A DNA stretch of 9,117 nucleotides from positions 1-9,117 of the forward strand of contig LZRQ01000139.1 of the NCBI GenBank assembly GCA_002159155.1, read 5' to 3'. A program made the position numbers and the translations under genes. Of this stretch, positions 6,547 to 9,117 are shown one piece after another; the stretch's first letter is position 1, and every line of letters starts with the position of its first letter. Below the pieces are notes generated by a model. The model made no database searches. It was not told the DNA's origin and saw only the letters and a list, made by a program, of their open reading frames with translations. The DNA is from Firmicutes bacterium ZCTH02-B6 (GTDB taxonomy: Bacteria > Bacillota > Limnochordia > Limnochordales > ZCTH02-B6).

Positions 6547-6583
6547 TCTCGTCTCTACAGCACTGTGGAGGAGCGGACATCAG

Positions 6584-7669
6584 GTGGCCCGGACGTACAA
6601 CAACCTCTATCCCCAGATTTACGATTTCGAACGCCTGTACTACGCCTACCTGAAAGCTCGTCGCAACAAGCGCTATCGTCACGAGGTGCTAGAATTCACA
6701 GCCCGGTTGGAGGAGGAGCTGATCATCCTCCAAAACGAGCTGATTTACCACACGTACCGGCCGGGACGGCCTCGGGTGTTTGTGGTCCACGACCCGAAGA
6801 CGAGGGTAATTATGGCACCGCCCTTCCGGGACCGGGTTGTACACCATGCGCTGGTGGCTATAATCGAGCCGATTTTCGAGAGGGGATTCATTTACGACTC
6901 CTACGCTTGCCGTGTAGGAAAAGGGACACACGCCGGCGCCGACAGGGTGACCGAGTTCCTCAGAAGGGCCCAAAGGCAGTGGGGGCGTGTCTACTGCCTG
7001 AAAGGAGACGTCAGTCAATACTTCCCGTCCATCCACCATCCCACGCTGAAGGCGCTGATTCGAAAGCGCATCGCCTGTCCTTCGACGCTGTGGCTGATAG
7101 ACACCATCATCGACAGCACCGTCGACGAGGGTGATCCTTGCCCCAGGGGCTTGCCAGTTGGGAATCTGACTTCACAGCTCTTCGCAAACGTCTACCTAAA
7201 CGAGCTGGACCAGTTCGTCAAGCACACGCTGAGGGTGCGCTATTACGTTCGCTACATGGACGACTTCGTGATCCTCCATCACGACAAGCGGGCTCTCTGG
7301 GACGTAAAGCGGGAAATTGAATGCTTCCTCGCTGACCGACTGCTGTTGCAGCTCAACCGAAAGACGAGTGTGTTTCCTATCAGCCAGGGTATAGACTTCC
7401 TCGGCTACCGTATTTGGCCGACCCACAGACTCCTTCGCAAGAGCAGCATCAAAAGGGCTCGTCGGGGATTTAAGAAACTGGCTCGGGACTATGCTGAGGG
7501 GAAGATCCCGCTGGAGCGCGTTAAGGCCTCCATAATGTCCTGGCTGGGCCATTGCAAACACGCCAACACGTACCGGATTAGGGAGAAGGTGTTGAGCGAG
7601 GTCGTGCTGGTACGTTCATCGGATGGAGGTCATGAACGGGCCGTGAACGAACCAAAAACGGCGGTTTAA
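6584..7669 (+). CDS. DGR reverse transcriptase
   Basis: 361 residues from GTG 6584, with GGAGGAG at 6567-6573 ten bases upstream. It is an RNA-directed DNA polymerase of the retron/group II intron-like superfamily, DGR branch. Visible motifs: RPRVFVVHDPKTRVIMAPPF (62-81, start of the fingers), LKGDVSQYFPSI with catalytic Asp142 (139-150), GLPVGNLTSQLFANVYLNELD (189-209), YVRYMDDFVI with the catalytic Asp226/Asp227 pair (221-230), and FLGYRI (272-277). GNLTSQ at 193-198 has SQ where group II intron enzymes usually have QG, the feature that marks DGR enzymes and is tied to their adenine infidelity. There is no maturase or endonuclease domain, and the length is typical for DGR enzymes. It is the last gene of the cassette; all catalytic residues are present, so it is probably active. 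Confidence 0.95.
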   Translation: MARTYNNLYPQIYDFERLYYAYLKARRNKRYRHEVLEFTARLEEELIILQNELIYHTYRPGRPRVFVVHDPKTRVIMAPPFRDRVVHHALVAIIEPIFERGFIYDSYACRVGKGTHAGADRVTEFLRRAQRQWGRVYCLKGDVSQYFPSIHHPTLKALIRKRIACPSTLWLIDTIIDSTVDEGDPCPRGLPVGNLTSQLFANVYLNELDQFVKHTLRVRYYVRYMDDFVILHHDKRALWDVKREIECFLADRLLLQLNRKTSVFPISQGIDFLGYRIWPTHRLLRKSSIKRARRGFKKLARDYAEGKIPLERVKASIMSWLGHCKHANTYRIREKVLSEVVLVRSSDGGHERAVNEPKTAV

Positions 7670-7779
7670 CCCCGGCCCGGGGACCTGTGAATCGCCTGGC
7701 GGGAGTGTTCTGGGGGTGTTTAAGGGACCTTCAATGGGTCCAAAAGCGGATGGGGTCGGCAGGCAGACCACCCGGCGGC

Positions 7780-7823
7780 TTGTCTCATTTTACGCGCCGG
7801 ATTGTCTCAGTTGTCGCGCCGCG
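7780..7823. repeat. 22-bp tandem direct repeat (possible insertion-sequence end)
   Basis: Two adjacent 22-base copies, 7780-7801 and 7802-7823, share 17 of 22 bases. Each starts TTGTCTCA and contains CGCGCC at bases 14-19. Short TGTCTCA-type tandem repeats are reminiscent of multiple terminal repeats in IS21-family elements. No transposase is seen nearby, so at most this is a remnant end; a regulatory site is also possible. Confidence 0.45.
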
Positions 7824-7832
7824 CTACAATGT

Positions 7833-8384
7833 CTAGCTCGCGTTCGGGCCAGCCTCTTGCGGATCGGCCTTGCGCGGGCCGACCTCGTCTGGGGCGTCCT
7901 CGCGTGGGCCGGCCTCCCGAGAGTTGAGGTCGCGTGGGCTGATTTCCTGCGAGTCTACATCCCGTGACGTGGTTTCCTGCGGGATGACTTCCCATAGGCT
8001 AGCATGCTGTTGCTTTGGCCCGGGCTCTGACGGCTGTGCCCCTTCCGGTCGGGCCCTCGCGCCGGGGGCTCGACCGGGGCCGGCGGCCTCCCTGTGGGTG
8101 CCGGAGTGAGCCGCTTGCGCCAATGCCAGCACCGCCTGACGGGCCCCGAGGACAGCGGCTAGAAATGTGGCCGTCCCCTTAATGCGCCCGCCGGTTACAG
8201 TCCAGAACCCGGTCAAGATTACCGCCATGCGCACCGCGAAAGAGCCGAGCAGCAGCAGCGCCGGCTGCCGGACACGGCCGATAAACCGGGTCGTCCACCA
8301 CAGGCCGCCGAAGTAAAACAGGCCTAAGACCGCCCCTGCCGCCAGGGGCAACACGACGTCCCGCAGCACAACCTGCCCGTCCAC
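7833..8384 (-). CDS. atpR: AtpR-like N-ATPase membrane protein with repeat tail
   Basis: 183 residues from GTG at 8384-8382, chosen because GGAAGGGG (8399-8392) sits seven bases upstream. Residues ~9-92 look like AtpR of N-type (Na+-type) F1Fo ATPases: three membrane segments at ~11-31 (VLPLAAGAVLGLFYFGGLWW), ~41-62 (PALLLLGSFAVRMAVILTGF, with Arg52 inside the membrane) and ~68-92, with Arg82 in a GARQ motif. AtpR is thought to interact with the c-ring ion site through its membrane arginine. The family is normally about 100 residues; here a further ~90 form a hydrophilic Pro/Glu/Arg tail, the last 49 of which follow a five-residue period of the type (P/S)(R/Q)(E/D)xx. The usual neighbours (atpQ before, atpB after) are missing, so it is an orphan or displaced gene. 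The core is a fair call; the tail may be read-through of repeat DNA. Confidence 0.65.
   Translation of the reverse strand: MDGQVVLRDVVLPLAAGAVLGLFYFGGLWWTTRFIGRVRQPALLLLGSFAVRMAVILTGFWTVTGGRIKGTATFLAAVLGARQAVLALAQAAHSGTHREAAGPGRAPGARARPEGAQPSEPGPKQQHASLWEVIPQETTSRDVDSQEISPRDLNSREAGPREDAPDEVGPRKADPQEAGPNAS
7848..8012. repeat. 15-bp degenerate tandem repeat, about 11 units
   Basis: Units of 15 bases run from 7848 to about 8012 with a strong common pattern (unit starts at 7848, 7863, 7878, 7893, 7908, 7923, 7938, 7953, 7968, 7983, 7998). On the - strand they encode the five-residue-periodic tail of the AtpR-like protein. On the + strand the same units read as A-(S/D/G)-L-x-(R/W), for example ASLLR, ADLVW, AGLPR, ADFLR, resembling pentapeptide-repeat proteins, but that frame meets TGA at 7965 and TAG at 7995. 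Confidence 0.7.
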
Positions 8385-8718
8385 GCCTACGCCCCTTCCC
8401 GATAGCGCGCACGGCGCCTCCTGCCGCCTGCCGCCCGTGCGCAGCGGGCACGCCGCAATACGAAACAGACTCTCCATGCAAGCGGCTCTATTCCGTCTCC
8501 TCACCCCAGGGAATTCGCCGCCTGGCGGCAGGAAACTCCTTGCCTGGCCGCAGGAGCTCCCTGTCCTTGCCGCAGGGATTCTCTCCGCCGCACGGGATGT
8601 CCTCGCAGTCCTTGCGGTTGTGGCAGGGTCCCGGGGCTGCGTCTCGAACATCCGACGACAACAGCGCCGCGGACTTGGCAGTGGCCGGCGCGGTCGCTGC
8701 CCGGGAAACGGGTGGCGC
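8385..8718. other. Divergent intergenic region with ~22-bp degenerate repeats
   Basis: These 334 bases lie between the divergently read AtpR-like and LysE-like genes. No convincing gene is seen on either strand. From about 8508 to 8620 there are three to four imperfect ~22-base units beginning AGGGAATTC, AGGAAACTCC, AGGAGCTCCC and AGGGATTCTC and ending near a GC-rich GCCGC; neighbouring units share about 15 of 22 bases. Because the unit is not a multiple of three, coding is unlikely. No clear -35/-10 pair was found. Confidence 0.5.
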
Positions 8719-9117
8719 ATGAGGAGCGGACGAGCAGCCTTGGACTTGTGGACTCTGTTTACGACGGCGTTTCTTGTCGGGCTTTCCGGTGCGGCGGCGC
8801 CCGGCCCGCTGACGGGCATGGCGGTTCGGGAGGCCAGCAGGGGAGGCTTCTGGCGCGGCTGGTCCGTCGCCCTGGGCCACGCGGTGCCGGAAGCGCTGCT
8901 GGTGGCCGGCCTCGCGTACGGCTTGGGCAGCTGGCTGAGCCGCACCCCGGTGGTTGGCACCTTGTCCGTGATCGGCGGCTTGGTGCTGCTCTGGATGGGA
9001 CGCAGCACGGTCCTTGAGGCGCGGACGGCCCGCCTGCCCGGGGCGGGCGACGCGGCCGGCCGACCGGCGGGCAACGCGGTCCTGGCGGGCGTCGGCACCA
9101 CCCTCTCCAACCCGTAC
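8719..9117 (+). CDS. LysE/RhtB-family translocator (3' end beyond window)
   Basis: 133 codons from ATG 8719 in a frame open to the right edge. The start has only a weak purine run (GGGTGG) close upstream. The N-terminal membrane segment ends in AFLVGLSGAAAPGPLTGMAV (residues 17-36), containing the PGP motif (28-30) typical of LysE-family amino-acid exporters. It is followed by GFWRGWSVALGHAVPEALLV (43-62), matching the conserved 'G...G....G...' entry to the second helix. A third membrane segment lies at ~78-94 (VVGTLSVIGGLVLLWMG), then a charged loop rich in Arg/Ala/Gly (~95-118), and GVGTTLSNPY (124-133), matching the common 'G....l.NP' motif before helix four. The family exports amino acids or related solutes across the inner membrane; the substrate here cannot be told. 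It is a host-type gene, unrelated in function to the phage cassette. Confidence 0.85.
   Translation, partial: MRSGRAALDLWTLFTTAFLVGLSGAAAPGPLTGMAVREASRGGFWRGWSVALGHAVPEALLVAGLAYGLGSWLSRTPVVGTLSVIGGLVLLWMGRSTVLEARTARLPGAGDAAGRPAGNAVLAGVGTTLSNPY

Larger units (their letters stand above)
6266..6583 (+). ncRNA. DGR template RNA: TR plus structured spacer
   Basis: The TR and the 194-base spacer up to the reverse transcriptase start probably form the template RNA that the reverse transcriptase-Avd complex copies; in BPP-1 the spacer after TR is needed to prime cDNA synthesis. The spacer can form at least three hairpins: CGGCA/TGCCG at 6424-6438 with a 5-base loop, GCCGCC/GGCGGC at 6468-6483 with a CTTT loop, and GGAGACGCGG (6502-6511) with its perfect complement at 6537-6546. 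A competing 8-bp pairing joins 6421-6428 with 6467-6474. Ends of the RNA are not known; the right limit given is the coding start. Confidence 0.65.

Noticed and set aside
7671..7683. CCCCG-GCC-CGGGG inverted repeat after the reverse transcriptase as a terminator
   Set aside because: The stem is only five base pairs with no T-run following.
7716..7967. Separate + strand gene with pentapeptide-like repeats
   Set aside because: It is short, has no clear ribosome site, crosses the tandem 22-bp repeat and ends in a stop within the repeat array; kept only as a possible relic.
8712..9017. + strand frame starting at GTG 8712
   Set aside because: It is a shadow frame of the LysE-like gene, whose own frame carries the family motifs and stays open to the edge.
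8385..9110. N-terminal extension of the AtpR-like protein to 425 residues
   Set aside because: The extra sequence is low-complexity Arg/Pro/Ala, overlaps the LysE-like gene on the other strand, and a good ribosome site supports GTG 8384.

Overview
The window holds the distal end of a phage or prophage tail operon, followed by a complete diversity-generating retroelement (DGR), then what look like host chromosomal genes. The DNA is GC-rich and the phage genes often start with GTG behind strong GGAGG-type ribosome sites. The right side has an N-ATPase-type AtpR-like protein and a LysE-family transporter. This would fit a high-GC, possibly thermophilic Firmicute or similar bacterium, but the organism cannot be named from the sequence alone.

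Region 1 (1-4340, + strand) is a tightly packed contractile-tail cassette: the end of a gp25-like baseplate wedge gene, a baseplate J-like gene, a tail protein I-like gene with a long C-terminal arm of His-Asp/Asn-Gly repeats, two small fibre-type genes and one unrecognised small gene. Genes overlap, abut or lie within about 35 bases of each other, so they probably form one transcription unit.

Region 2 (4341-7669, + strand) is the DGR, in the order variable protein, VR, hairpin, avd, TR, reverse transcriptase. The variable protein (4341-5807) has a formylglycine-generating-enzyme/C-type-lectin-like fold, and its last ~45 codons are the variable repeat (VR). The template repeat (TR, 6266-6389) aligns to VR (5675-5798) without gaps. 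Nine of the 13 differences fall at TR adenines, the DGR hallmark. The TR is built from nine AAC codons and one GAC. The reverse transcriptase (6584-7669) has YMDD and the DGR-type GNLTSQ motif. Avd (5898-6236) is the four-helix accessory protein. A perfect 15-bp inverted repeat with a GATA tip lies 18 bases after the VR stop and resembles the target-site hairpin known from phage BPP-1. A TTGACA box overlapping the avd stop may drive the template RNA from almost exactly the first TR base. Together the system would copy TR RNA into adenine-mutagenised cDNA and write it into VR, changing the tip of a tail adhesin.

Region 3 (7670-9117) shows no phage genes. It has a 22-bp tandem repeat reminiscent of insertion-sequence ends, an AtpR-like gene on the - strand whose C-terminal tail is a 15-bp/pentapeptide repeat, a 334-base divergent intergenic stretch with degenerate ~22-bp repeats, and the start of a LysE-family exporter gene running off the right edge. 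No lysis or integration gene is visible.
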